64,000 nucleotides of DNA from Flavobacterium pokkalii (GTDB lineage: Bacteria > Bacteroidota > Bacteroidia > Flavobacteriales > Flavobacteriaceae), in assembly GCF_014596575.1 (NCBI RefSeq), contig NZ_NASZ01000009.1, forward strand, positions 1 through 64,000, read 5' to 3'. A model generated the notes under the pieces. That model was not told where the DNA came from and did not search any database. It was given only the letters and a program-made list of their open reading frames with translations. Shown here piece after piece: positions 28,282 to 36,803 of the stretch. Both the position numbers and the translations under genes were made by a program. Each line of letters starts with the position of its first letter. Position 1 is the first letter of the stretch.

Positions 28282-28854
28282 ATGAAAAAAGTATTGATTA
28301 TACTGTTGTTATTTGGAATAACAGCAGGAATGAAAGCACAAAATAGTAATGAGTCACATGTAGGAATTAAAGGGGGTTATAATTTGGCTTCCGTAAGTTT
28401 TGATGGTGACGGAGAAACCGATCAGCGTCATGGTTTTCATGTGGGGATTTATGGAGAATCTTTCCTGAGTGAAGCCTTTTCGATTCAGCCGGAGTTGTTG
28501 TTTTCGCAACAGGGTTATGAAGTGACTAATAATTCCGGAAAATTTACCCAAAAGTTAAATTATATCAACTTGCCGGTGATGTTTAAGGCTTATCCTTCCC
28601 GAAACTTTTTTCTGGAAGCGGGACCGCAAATAGGAGTTGCCGTAACACATAAAGAAGTATATGACGGAGTATTTAGCAGTACTCAGGAATACAATCCGGA
28701 TAGTTTTGACTGGGGAATGAATTTTGGAGCGGGTATTAAAACCGATTCAGGAATTAGCCTTGGTGTAAGATACCATCTGGGATTAGGAGATTTATATGAC
28801 GAACAGAAAGCCCAAAACAGACTTTGGATGTTTTCTTTAGGAATTGATTTGTAA
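28282..28854 (+). CDS. Outer-membrane beta-barrel protein (PorT/OmpX-like)
   Basis: The 190-residue protein has a signal peptide (ending GMKAQN) and the pattern VGIKGGYNLASVSFDGDG, typical of the PorT-like porin family in Bacteroidota. Strands alternate through AFSIQPELLFSQQGYEV and FFLEAGPQIGVAVT, and it ends WMFSLGIDL. It forms a small eight-strand-type barrel. It follows the metalloprotease gene closely and ends at a strong terminator. The role in transport or adhesion is not known. Confidence 0.8.
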   Translation: MKKVLIILLLFGITAGMKAQNSNESHVGIKGGYNLASVSFDGDGETDQRHGFHVGIYGESFLSEAFSIQPELLFSQQGYEVTNNSGKFTQKLNYINLPVMFKAYPSRNFFLEAGPQIGVAVTHKEVYDGVFSSTQEYNPDSFDWGMNFGAGIKTDSGISLGVRYHLGLGDLYDEQKAQNRLWMFSLGIDL

Positions 28855-28881
28855 GCCACAAATCTGTCAATTGAATGATAT

Positions 28882-28920
28882 AAAAAAAGCTTAGCCTTAA
28901 TTTTTTGGCTAAGCTTTTTT
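28882..28920. terminator. Bidirectional terminator
   Basis: AAAAAAAGCTTAGCC and GGCTAAGCTTTTTT pair perfectly around a ten-base loop, with A and T runs on both sides. It sits between the converging porin-like gene and the acyltransferase gene and can serve both. Confidence 0.9.
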
Positions 28921-28923
28921 AGT

Positions 28924-29796
28924 TTAGTTTTTATGGTGTTTCCATCTTTTATGTGTCCAGAAATAATATTCAGGAGCTTCATAAATTTGCTTTTCGACTT
29001 CTTTGATGTAGCGATGGATGATTTCGTAATTCGGAAGCGATTTTGGATCATCGGTTATTGGAACTAAGGTAGCTTCATAATAACCTCTTTTTACTTTGGT
29101 TACTTTGGCAAAAACCACATTCAGATTGTATTTTTTAGATAATAATTCCGGACCAATATGAACCGGAGTTTCCATTCCCATAAAATTTTCCCAATGCGCT
29201 ATTTGTTTGGTTTTTGGCGATTGGTCACTAACCAGTCCGTACAGTGACAAAATTCCTTTTCGCTGGTTGTTCGCCATTAACGGAATCGTTTTGTCAGTGG
29301 ATACTAATTCGGTTTTGAATTCAGAACGAATGTCTTTGACCAGTTTGTCAAAATAACGGTTGGCAATTTTTTTATAAACACCAACTCCTTGATAAGAAGA
29401 TTTAAGATTGATGGCTATTAACCATTCCCAACTGGCATAATGGGATGCTAAAACCATAATACTTCGGTTTTTTGCTTCGTATTCTTCGAGTAATTCCAGA
29501 TTGGTAATTTTAAATCTTTCCTGCATTTCTTCGGCCGAAATAGACATGGTTTTAACCATTTCCATAAATAAGTCACAAAAATGATGATAGAATTTTTTTT
29601 CAATTTGTAGACGTTCTTCGTCACTCAGTTCCGGCAAAGCAATTTTTAAATTGTGTTTTACGGTTTTTTTGCGATAGCCAATGATATAGTAAACAACCAA
29701 ATAGACCAGGTCAGAAATCCAGTAAAATATTCGAAAAGGTAAAATCGATATCAGCCAAAGCAGAGGATAAGCGATAATATAGGCTAAAAATTGCAT
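28924..29796 (-). CDS. Lysophospholipid/lipid A acyltransferase (HtrB/LpxL family)
   Basis: This 290-residue membrane-bound protein carries the acyltransferase H(X)4E/D motif in LASHYASWEW and the downstream GILSLYGLVSDQSP region. The N-terminal 35 residues are hydrophobic (IIAYPLLWLISILPFRIFYW). LpxL-type enzymes add secondary acyl chains to lipid A in the inner membrane; Bacteroidota homologues may also act on other lipids. It is a single gene converging on the porin-like gene, with a shared terminator. Confidence 0.85.
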   Translation of the reverse strand: MQFLAYIIAYPLLWLISILPFRIFYWISDLVYLVVYYIIGYRKKTVKHNLKIALPELSDEERLQIEKKFYHHFCDLFMEMVKTMSISAEEMQERFKITNLELLEEYEAKNRSIMVLASHYASWEWLIAINLKSSYQGVGVYKKIANRYFDKLVKDIRSEFKTELVSTDKTIPLMANNQRKGILSLYGLVSDQSPKTKQIAHWENFMGMETPVHIGPELLSKKYNLNVVFAKVTKVKRGYYEATLVPITDDPKSLPNYEIIHRYIKEVEKQIYEAPEYYFWTHKRWKHHKN

Positions 29797-29909
29797 GCAG
29801 GTTTTTTTAGCAAATATAAGTCAAAAATGACAATCATAATAAACTGTGTTCAGATGCCTGAAGCCTCTAAAGGAATTCTTATATTTACCCTCGTAAATAA
29901 TAACGACTT

Positions 29910-30548
29910 ATGAATACTTTTTTGATTGCAATAATTGTTGCCAATATACTTTTTAGTTATAAAGGTTTTAATGATTATTCTTTTTTTAGAAAATACGAAT
30001 TCCATATTGGGCGAATTCGTTCCGGAGAACAAATTCGAATGATCACTTCCGGTTTTCTTCATGCCGATTTGGGACATTTGGCTTTTAATATGATTACACT
30101 TTTCTTTTTTGCTCCGGTTGTGAGTTCTTATTTAGGAAATTTGATGTTTGTAATCATTTATTTTGCGAGTTTAATTTTTGGAAGTTTGCTTACTTTGGTT
30201 ATCCATAAAAACGAGTACAATTACCGGGCAATCGGAGCTTCGGGGGCGGTTACAGGAGTTTTATATTCGGCCATTTTGTTGCGTCCTGATATGATGTTGG
30301 GAATCTTTTTTGTAATTCCGATGCCGGCTTATGTTTTTGGAATTTTGTATTTGTTGTATTCCATTTACGGAATGAAAGCCAAAAATGACGGTATAGGACA
30401 TACGGCACATTTTGGCGGAGCTATTGGCGGCTATTTAATTACCTTATTAGTTTATCCGGATTTGTTAGTGTTACATCCGTTGATGGTCAGTTTGTTAACG
30501 ATTCCGATAGTGCTTCTTTTCATTTTAATAAAGATGAAGAAGTTTTAA
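29910..30548 (+). CDS. Rhomboid-family intramembrane serine protease
   Basis: The 212-residue polytopic protein has the rhomboid elements: HLAFN (His56, Asn60) in an early helix, the nucleophile motif GASGAVTG (Ser111) and the catalytic histidine in AHFGGAIGG (His167). All key residues are present, so activity is expected. Substrates cannot be inferred. It is divergent from the acyltransferase and followed 46 bases later by the SIMPL gene. Confidence 0.9.
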   Translation: MNTFLIAIIVANILFSYKGFNDYSFFRKYEFHIGRIRSGEQIRMITSGFLHADLGHLAFNMITLFFFAPVVSSYLGNLMFVIIYFASLIFGSLLTLVIHKNEYNYRAIGASGAVTGVLYSAILLRPDMMLGIFFVIPMPAYVFGILYLLYSIYGMKAKNDGIGHTAHFGGAIGGYLITLLVYPDLLVLHPLMVSLLTIPIVLLFILIKMKKF

Positions 30549-30594
30549 TGGCACAACTTTTGGTTGCTTTCTATAAATTTTAAAAAATATAAAC

Positions 30595-31284
30595 ATGAAA
30601 AGAACAATAGTATTTTTAGCCTTGATGTTAATGACTTTATCTTATGGTCAGGAAACAAAACCAGTTCCTCAAATTACCGTTTCAGGAGAAGGTAAAGTAA
30701 AAGTAATCCCGGATGAGGCAACGGTTTCAGTTTCGGTAGAAACCAAAGGAAACGTCGCCAAAGATGTTAAAAAAGAAAACGACGAAAAAATTGACGCTGT
30801 TTTAAAACTCATCAAGAAAATGAATTTGGCTCCAGCAGATTACCGAACCCAACGTGTAAGCTTGAATCCGCAATATGATTACGAGAAAAAGAAAACTTCT
30901 TATAATGCTACTCAGACTATCGAAATTATCGTTAGAGATTTGAATAAATATGACGAATTAATGGAAGGTTTGGTCAATCAGGGAATTAACCGAATTGATA
31001 ATGTGGTTTTTCAATCGTCTAAATTAGCGCAATACGAATCGGAAGCGAGAAAATTAGCGATGAAAGAAGCCAAACATAAGGCAGAAGACTATGTTTCGGT
31101 TTTAGGTCAAAAAGTAGGACGCGCTTTGACAATTTCAGACAATACTCAAAGTTATACGGCGCAACCGGTTTACGCCCGATTTAAAACAATGGCAATGGAA
31201 AGTGATGCTGCTCCAAGAGAAACTCTGGCTATGGGAGAAATTACAATTACGGCTAATGTAAGTGTGAATTTTATTTTGGAATAA
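30595..31284 (+). CDS. SIMPL-domain (DUF541) secreted protein
   Basis: The 229-residue protein has a signal peptide (cut near SYGQE) and a SIMPL domain: ITVSGEGKVKVIPDEATVSV, then a heptad-like charged stretch, then RIDNVVFQSSKL. It ends in a beta-rich NVSVNFILE. DUF541 proteins assemble into periplasmic rings in some species. No enzyme motif is visible. It ends at a strong terminator. Confidence 0.85.
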   Translation: MKRTIVFLALMLMTLSYGQETKPVPQITVSGEGKVKVIPDEATVSVSVETKGNVAKDVKKENDEKIDAVLKLIKKMNLAPADYRTQRVSLNPQYDYEKKKTSYNATQTIEIIVRDLNKYDELMEGLVNQGINRIDNVVFQSSKLAQYESEARKLAMKEAKHKAEDYVSVLGQKVGRALTISDNTQSYTAQPVYARFKTMAMESDAAPRETLAMGEITITANVSVNFILE

Positions 31285-31308
31285 AAATAATATAAGGAAA
31301 TGGAAATG

Positions 31309-31344
31309 AAAAAGCCCGTAAAACATGATTTTACGGGCTTTTTT
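31309..31344. terminator. Bidirectional terminator
   Basis: AAAAGCCCGTAAAA and TTTTACGGGCTTTTTT pair around a short loop. It lies between the converging SIMPL gene and the J-domain gene, and has A and T tracts for both strands. Confidence 0.9.
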
Positions 31345-31365
31345 ATATTTTGAGATTAATCTTAA

Positions 31366-31806
31366 TTAATCCTGATTAGTTACTTTTCTGTATGGGAAAG
31401 AACCAAAAACATGTCTTTTAGCAAAACGAGCTGGAGAATCAGCATTAACCATTTTTACATAAGTAGCTTTAGGAACACTGATGTATTCGTAAACACTACC
31501 GTTTGAAAAGTTCACAATTAGTCTTGCTTCTTCAAATTTATAATCTGTAATGGTTGCAGTTGCAATAGTTTCCTGATATTCCGGCAAGTTTTGTTTGATA
31601 GTTTCAGGATTGATGCTTACTAAATGGTGGTAAGCTTCAATGATTTTTTTACTATTTTCTTCAGCTGCTTTTAAACCAGCCTCATCTCCTTGAAATTTAT
31701 CAGGGTGAGCTTCTTTCATCGCGTTACGATAAATGGTTTTCAATTCTTTTAGCTGTACAGTTTTATCAACATTTAAGAGCTTGCGGTATTCAACTATTTT
31801 TTTCAT
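31366..31806 (-). CDS. J-domain plus KTSC-domain protein
   Basis: The 146-residue protein begins with a J domain including HPD at 34-36 (MKEAHPDKFQGDEAG). It ends in a KTSC domain (residues about 80-146: FEEARLIVNFSNGSVYEYIS, PARFAKRHVFGSFPYRKV). J domains recruit and stimulate DnaK. KTSC domains are small and of unclear function, often linked to nucleic acid proteins. The combination may target a chaperone to a specific client. It is a single gene. Confidence 0.85.
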   Translation of the reverse strand: MKKIVEYRKLLNVDKTVQLKELKTIYRNAMKEAHPDKFQGDEAGLKAAEENSKKIIEAYHHLVSINPETIKQNLPEYQETIATATITDYKFEEARLIVNFSNGSVYEYISVPKATYVKMVNADSPARFAKRHVFGSFPYRKVTNQD

Positions 31807-31963
31807 AAATTATGTAACTACTTGTCTTTTAGTTTATAACCAATTATTTTTGGTTTCGTATTTGACAAAATTTTTGCAAAGGTACACTTTTTTTTAAGTT
31901 TTCAATTTTTCATTTAAAAAAAAGAAAAAAGTTTTTTGAAGTTAAGTATCAGATAATCAGTAT

Positions 31964-32212
31964 TTATTGTTCCGGCTTGTTGTTGGCTTTGTCGAAATTT
32001 TTAGATTTTTTAGGGTATTTTTTATAACTGATGTCACTTGGGTTTTCAATTACTGATTTTATTGTTATCCAATCTCCTACAGTAAATTTTGCCTGAACCA
32101 TTTTATAATCTAACAGGTATTCTCCACAAAAAAAGTTGTTGTTTTCATCTTTTTCAATAATCCCTGTAAATACGCCTTTTTGCAACATCTTTTCTCCTGA
32201 AGCCTTGCTCAT
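31964..32212 (-). CDS. Small conserved-looking protein, 82 residues, unknown
   Basis: I do not recognise this protein. It has a small beta-rich core (GVFTGIIEKDENNNFFCGEY, VQAKFTVGDWITIKSVI) and a basic tail (KKYPKKSKNFDKANNKPEQ). It has no signal peptide or membrane span. It is flanked by gaps of about 150 and 85 bases in which I see no other gene, and is divergent from the 186-residue gene. Confidence 0.55.
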   Translation of the reverse strand: MSKASGEKMLQKGVFTGIIEKDENNNFFCGEYLLDYKMVQAKFTVGDWITIKSVIENPSDISYKKYPKKSKNFDKANNKPEQ

Positions 32213-32284
32213 GATATTTTATTTAAAATTCAGTGCAAAGGTAATCAATTAATATTGCCTTTAGAGAGTTTTAAGCTTTCTAAG

Positions 32285-32292
32285 TATATTTG
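32285..32292 (+). promoter_or_regulatory. TATATTTG element directly upstream of an ATG (possible leaderless start)
   Basis: TATATTTG matches the Bacteroidota -7 element exactly, and the ATG at 32297 begins only four bases later. A transcript starting about seven bases after the element would begin at or next to the start codon. I could not find a well-spaced TTG upstream, so this may be chance. Confidence 0.3.
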
Positions 32293-32296
32293 CAGC

Positions 32297-32857
32297 ATGC
32301 AAAAAAATTACAAACCACATCCTAATTCATTTAAAAATACTTTTTGTGTTTTTCACGAAGTACTTCCTGCGGCCATTGAAGGCTTAAAAAAACAATTTGA
32401 AAGCAAGGCGGGGAGTAGTTATTATTATTCAACCGAAGGGATGTACCGGATTTCTAATCACTGGGGAAGACTGGCTAACAGCAAATGGCGCCTGATTCCG
32501 ATGGAACCCGAAACGACTTCTAAATATAAAATTGGTTTTGCCAAATGGGATGGTTTTTATCCTGATAACACTACAGACGAGTTGTATTATTTAGAAATGG
32601 ATTATGCTAAGAATACGGTTAGTTATCAGCATAAAAATAATCCAAAGTACAATCAGCAAGCAGTACTTCGTACCAGTTTAGCCACCACGAAAAGAATTAA
32701 ACAAATTCGGAATTTGATTGAACTCAGCTCCTGGGCGAAACATTTTGATTGCGATGATATTGGTCTTTTGCGAAAATTAATTATTGATGAATTGATTTAT
32801 ACCAATAAGAGTCTGGAAGAAATAAAAAGAGAAGTAGCAGAAAAATTAGAATCTTAA
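32297..32857 (+). CDS. Unknown conserved-looking protein, 186 residues
   Basis: I do not recognise this soluble protein. It starts MQKNYKPHPNSFKNTFCVF and includes ISNHWGRLANSKWRLIPMEP, IGFAKWDGFYPDN and a helical C-terminus (SLEEIKREVAEKLES). An upstream in-frame TTG at 32255 would add 14 residues, but the ATG follows a -7 element directly. It ends one codon before the convergent response regulator, with a four-base overlap of stop codons. Confidence 0.65.
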   Translation: MQKNYKPHPNSFKNTFCVFHEVLPAAIEGLKKQFESKAGSSYYYSTEGMYRISNHWGRLANSKWRLIPMEPETTSKYKIGFAKWDGFYPDNTTDELYYLEMDYAKNTVSYQHKNNPKYNQQAVLRTSLATTKRIKQIRNLIELSSWAKHFDCDDIGLLRKLIIDELIYTNKSLEEIKREVAEKLES

Positions 32858-33246
32858 ACAGCTGAAATTTTAACCAAATCTTCAAGACTGATTGGTTTAG
32901 ACATATATCCAAAAATATCCGGATTGTATTTAGCTCTTTCTTTGTCCTGTATGGCAATGGAAGAACTGGAAATATAAATTTGAATTTCGCCTGTAATTTG
33001 AGGTTTCAATGTGGCAATTTCATCCATAAATCCCCAACCGTCCAAAACCGGCATTTCGATGTCTAACAGAATAATATTGGGGTGTGTTTTCTGTTTCAGA
33101 ATATTGCTTCTTAAAACATCAATAGCCTCTTTTCCGTTTGAAAAAGAGCGTACAGCCGAAAAAATCCCTGATTTAAGGATGATTTTTTTCATGATGATTT
33201 GATAAATAGGATCATCATCTACAACCCAAATAGTTTTTTCTGTCAT
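32854..33246 (-). CDS. Single-domain response regulator (CheY-like)
   Basis: The 130-residue protein is a bare receiver domain: acidic DDDP at 10-13, phospho-acceptor Asp62 in ILLDIEMPVLDG, a conserved Ser/Thr in IYISSSS and Lys in MSKPIS. No output domain follows, so it probably relays a phosphoryl group or binds a partner. Its start overlaps the stop of the CHASE-PAS kinase by four bases (ATGA), which makes the kinase its likely partner. Confidence 0.9.
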   Translation of the reverse strand: MTEKTIWVVDDDPIYQIIMKKIILKSGIFSAVRSFSNGKEAIDVLRSNILKQKTHPNIILLDIEMPVLDGWGFMDEIATLKPQITGEIQIYISSSSIAIQDKERAKYNPDIFGYMSKPISLEDLVKISAV

Positions 33247-35600
33247 GATATATACACTTTAAAAGTTGTACCTAAATTGGGTTCGCTCTCCACGGTTATA
33301 CTACCGCCCATAGCGTCAATTTGATTTTTGGTAATAAATAATCCAATACCTCTTGAGTCTTTATGAGTGCTGAATTTTTTATACATTCCAAATATTTTGT
33401 GACCGTTTTTGGCTAAATCAATCCCAATTCCGTTATCCGATATTTTAAGTACCGTTTTGTTGTGTTCTGTATAACAATCAATAGTGATTATTGGGTGTTT
33501 TTCAGGGTGACTGTATCGGATGGCATTGGAGATAAGATTGTATAAAATACTTTCCAGATAAGCCGGATTGTAAATAACTTCAATATCCTCTTTAATTGAA
33601 TTAATTATTTTAATGCCTTTCAATTCAATTTGATCCGCAAGTACGGCCAGTGTGTTGTCTAAATATTGTTTTAAATTCAGTTGTTCGGTTACAATGCCTA
33701 TATTGGTTTGAATATTGACCACTTCATTTAGATTCAACATCGTTTCGTTTAATGAATCAGAAACGGATTTTAAGAGTTGAATCATTTCTTCTTTCTCTTC
33801 TTCAGATTCCGAATTATCGATTAAATCTACAATCGAAGAAATATTACTGGTATGTGATCTTAAATTATGGGATACAATATACGAAAAATTGAGTAGTCTC
33901 TTATTTTGTTCTGTTACTAAGTTAAACGAGTTGTTTAAATCTTTTTCAGTCTCTTTGTTTTTACTTACATCAATAATAATTCCTCTTAGCTTTTTGGCTT
34001 TTCCGTTTTCAGAGATTACATTTACTATATCGCGTACCCAAACAACCGAACCGTCTTTAGCAATCATTCGGTATTCAAAATCATGATTTTTTAATTTTTT
34101 GGTTTGATCTACGCAAAAATTAGCAGCATAGTCTTTGTCTTCGGGATAAATATGATCTACCCAGAAATTAGACGTTTTAAGCCATTCTTCAGAGGTATAC
34201 CCTAAAATGGATTCTACTTTTTTGCTTACAAAAGTAAATTCAAAATTTTCGGCATTACATTCCCAAACAATTCCATCAATAGTATTGATAAGTGATTCCA
34301 TTCTTTTTTGTGAATCTAATATAACTTGTTCGGCAAGTTTGCGTTCGGTTACATCTTCGGCTATAGCAATATGATTAGTTGGAATTCCGTTTATTTCCCA
34401 AAGTGGAGAAATGGTAAGTTTAATCCAAATGGTGTCATTTGATTTTGTAATGTGTCTTCTTTCAGTTGAATATTCACGAATGATTCCTTTTTTTAATTTT
34501 TCAAAATTTTTAAAAGACTTTTTTAAATCATCGGGATGGATTATCGTTATTATGTTTTTTTGTTTTATTTCCTCTTCAGTATAGCCTAATAAATCACAAT
34601 ATTTTTTATTAGCTTCTAAAAGTTGTCCCGTAACCGTATCTACATAAGTGATTCCTACGGCTGCCTGATCAAAAACACTTTTAAATTTTATTTCGTTTTT
34701 TAAAAGTTCATCAGCTTGTTTTTTGAGTAGTTTTTCTAATTCGGCTGGTTTTTTGAAAAAAGCAGTCGTTAAAAATCCTATAAGAAGCGCCGTTATAAAG
34801 CCCAAAATTCCTTTAAGTATATAAGCTGCAAAAAATTCGTTAGGCTGTTTGTCAATCAAATAAAGTTTCCAGTCACCATCCGGTACAAAAGCAGTAACGG
34901 TATTTTTAGGATCCGGTTTTTGATTAGAGCCTAAAAAGAAATTTTCTTTTTGGGTAATACTGCTGAATTTAGAAATTTGAAAAGCATATCTCGAATGGTC
35001 GATGTTTTTAATTTCGGGATTGTTCAATAAGGTTTCGAAGCGAATAATGACAGCCGAAAATCCCCAAAATTTGTTGTTTTTATAAATAGCCAAACGGCCT
35101 AAAATCCCTAATCCGCCTTGTTTTAATTCAAAAGGGCCTGCAAAATACATTTTTCGGGTTTGAATGGCTTTCAAAGCCTCATGTCGGTATTTTTCATCTT
35201 TGAGTAAATTGATTCCTATAGCGGCCTCATTTCCTTCTAATGGATAAGTATAACGGATAATGCCGTCAGGGACTAATTGAACGGCATCTATATATTCGTC
35301 ATTAGCCAGAATTTGTTTTCCAACGGCTTCAAAATTTTCAGGAATCCCTTTGTCGTTAATCGTTAAAGCCAGTGTTAAAGCGCCAACATAATTATCTTTT
35401 AAGGATTGTTCTATGCTTTTATGAATGTTTTGAAGAATTCCACTCATCTCATCATCTTTAGCTTTCTGAGCGATATGATATTGTTGTGAAATAATCAAAG
35501 AAAAGATTATACAAAAAAATAAAAAAACAAAAATCCCCGTCAATTTCGGCTTTAATGTAAACCATTTGTTATGACTTAGTAACGACTTTGTTAGATTCAT
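33243..35600 (-). CDS. Hybrid-free sensor histidine kinase: CHASE, PAS, HisKA, HATPase
   Basis: The 785-residue kinase has an N-terminal membrane span, an extracellular CHASE domain (YTYPLEGNEAAIGINLL), and a second span around 257-279. It continues with at least two PAS/PAC units (FKSVFDQAAVGITYVD, LINTIDGIVWEC), a HisKA helix with the phospho-accepting histidine in YIVSHNLRSH, and an ATPase domain (LKISDNGIGI, SRGIGLFITKN). CHASE domains sense small external ligands. It is transcribed with the single-domain response regulator just downstream. Confidence 0.9.
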   Translation of the reverse strand: MNLTKSLLSHNKWFTLKPKLTGIFVFLFFCIIFSLIISQQYHIAQKAKDDEMSGILQNIHKSIEQSLKDNYVGALTLALTINDKGIPENFEAVGKQILANDEYIDAVQLVPDGIIRYTYPLEGNEAAIGINLLKDEKYRHEALKAIQTRKMYFAGPFELKQGGLGILGRLAIYKNNKFWGFSAVIIRFETLLNNPEIKNIDHSRYAFQISKFSSITQKENFFLGSNQKPDPKNTVTAFVPDGDWKLYLIDKQPNEFFAAYILKGILGFITALLIGFLTTAFFKKPAELEKLLKKQADELLKNEIKFKSVFDQAAVGITYVDTVTGQLLEANKKYCDLLGYTEEEIKQKNIITIIHPDDLKKSFKNFEKLKKGIIREYSTERRHITKSNDTIWIKLTISPLWEINGIPTNHIAIAEDVTERKLAEQVILDSQKRMESLINTIDGIVWECNAENFEFTFVSKKVESILGYTSEEWLKTSNFWVDHIYPEDKDYAANFCVDQTKKLKNHDFEYRMIAKDGSVVWVRDIVNVISENGKAKKLRGIIIDVSKNKETEKDLNNSFNLVTEQNKRLLNFSYIVSHNLRSHTSNISSIVDLIDNSESEEEKEEMIQLLKSVSDSLNETMLNLNEVVNIQTNIGIVTEQLNLKQYLDNTLAVLADQIELKGIKIINSIKEDIEVIYNPAYLESILYNLISNAIRYSHPEKHPIITIDCYTEHNKTVLKISDNGIGIDLAKNGHKIFGMYKKFSTHKDSRGIGLFITKNQIDAMGGSITVESEPNLGTTFKVYIS

Positions 35601-35910
35601 TTTTTATTATATAAAATCAGTAATAAGGATTAATTTATCATTTTTTTCTGGGAAATGATAAAAAACATTCAATAAAACAGCTTGTGTTTAGTCCAAAACT
35701 AATAAAAATAATTAATAAATAATGACACAGAAGTGTTTTTTTTACGGTGATTTAATCAGTTTAATTTTATGTTTTAAATCCCGATAATTTGTCAAAAAAA
35801 GAATAAAAAATAAGTAATTTTGAGAACTGAATTTAATGTCTCAAATAAGATGCTTTTTTTAGTGAAGAAACGCCAAAATAGCAGTTTTTATTTTAGCCAA
35901 TAATAAAGTT
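35601..35910. other. 310-base gap with no gene seen
   Basis: This A/T-rich stretch contains runs of A and T and several stops in all frames. I see no clear hairpin, promoter pair or RNA gene. It separates the divergent kinase and small-protein genes, so both promoters must lie here. Confidence 0.6.
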
Positions 35911-36063
35911 ATGGGAAGAAATAATGAAAAGAATATAAAGAAGCATAACGATAAGTTGCATAAGGCGCAAGCCAAAGCTAAGAAGGCCGAAATGCTTAGA
36001 AAAGAAAAGTTGAAAGAGATGGTGAAGAAATTTAATGAAGATAAAAACGAAGAAAACAAATAA
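35911..36063 (+). CDS. Small charged protein, 50 residues
   Basis: ATG 35911 opens a 50-codon frame ending TAA at 36061-36063. It is almost entirely charged and helical (KAQAKAKKAEMLRKEKLKEM), very rich in Lys and Glu, with no hydrophobic core. It is spaced two bases from the next gene, which points to one transcript. The function is unknown; it could be a small RNA- or protein-binding helix. Confidence 0.6.
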   Translation: MGRNNEKNIKKHNDKLHKAQAKAKKAEMLRKEKLKEMVKKFNEDKNEENK

Positions 36064-36065
36064 AA

Positions 36066-36296
36066 ATGACAAACGATAAATATGCTTCGCTAAAAGCGGA
36101 AGTTCAGGAAATAATTGATTTAATCGCGGCAAAAAATGCCAAAGAAGCCAATAATAAATTAGTTGACGTAAGCGAGCAACTGGATGATTTACTGGACACC
36201 AGTGATGAAGATGAGGATTTAATTGAGCTAAGTAAATATCAGGTGTTGTTAAATCAACTGTATCAAAAAATAGTAGCTCTTAACGGTCAGGCTTAA
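36066..36296 (+). CDS. Small acidic coiled-coil-like protein, 76 residues
   Basis: The protein is helical with heptad-like spacing (LKAEVQEIIDLIAAKN, VDVSEQLDDLLDTSDEDEDL) and an acidic centre. It sits between the 50-residue basic protein and the YchJ-like gene with gaps of two and ten bases. The basic and acidic neighbours could bind each other; this is a guess. I recognise no family. Confidence 0.6.
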   Translation: MTNDKYASLKAEVQEIIDLIAAKNAKEANNKLVDVSEQLDDLLDTSDEDEDLIELSKYQVLLNQLYQKIVALNGQA

Positions 36297-36306
36297 GATT
36301 TTCAGG

Positions 36307-36681
36307 ATGAATTTATGTTATTGTAATTCTCAAAAACAATTTAAAGATTGTTGTGAACCTTATATTAAAGGTCAAAAAAATGCACCCACAGCCGAAGCAT
36401 TAATGCGTTCCCGATATAGTGCTTATGCTACTCATCAGGCGGATTATTTGGTGGCAACGACCCATGTTTCTCAAAGAGCGCTGCATTCTAAAGCGAATAT
36501 TTTGCTTTGGGCTACGGCTAACCAATGGCAAAAATTAGAAGTTTTAAACGCTACTTCAACAACTGTTGAGTTTAAAGCTTATTATTTGGATTCCAATGAA
36601 AAACAGCATATTCATCATGAATTTTCCACTTTCGCTCAGGAAGATGGGATTTGGTATTATGTTGACGGGGAGTATTATTAA
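36307..36681 (+). CDS. YchJ-like protein with N-terminal SEC-C zinc motif
   Basis: The 124-residue protein begins with a SEC-C zinc-binding motif (CYCNSQKQFKDCCEP, residues 3-17) followed by the YchJ core (AEALMRSRYSAYATHQADYL). SEC-C motifs bind zinc and occur in SecA and in many proteins of unknown role. YchJ proteins have an NTF2-like fold. It is the last of a three-gene run of small cytoplasmic proteins. Confidence 0.85.
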   Translation: MNLCYCNSQKQFKDCCEPYIKGQKNAPTAEALMRSRYSAYATHQADYLVATTHVSQRALHSKANILLWATANQWQKLEVLNATSTTVEFKAYYLDSNEKQHIHHEFSTFAQEDGIWYYVDGEYY

Positions 36682-36766
36682 TTCCCTTAATTGAAGAACT
36701 AGTTTTTTTGAAATTGTCATTGAAATTGTCTGAGTTCTTTTTAACTAAAAATTAATAATTGTTTGC

Positions 36767-36797
36767 TTGAAGTACTCTTTAAAATGCTGTAATTTTA
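36767..36797 (+). promoter_or_regulatory. Probable promoter of the vWA gene
   Basis: TTG at 36767-36769 and TAATTTTA at 36790-36797 fit the TTG-N20-TAnnTTTG pattern, with one mismatch in the second box. The start codon lies seven bases after it, implying a very short or absent leader. Confidence 0.4.
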
Positions 36798-36803
36798 AAG
36801 ACT

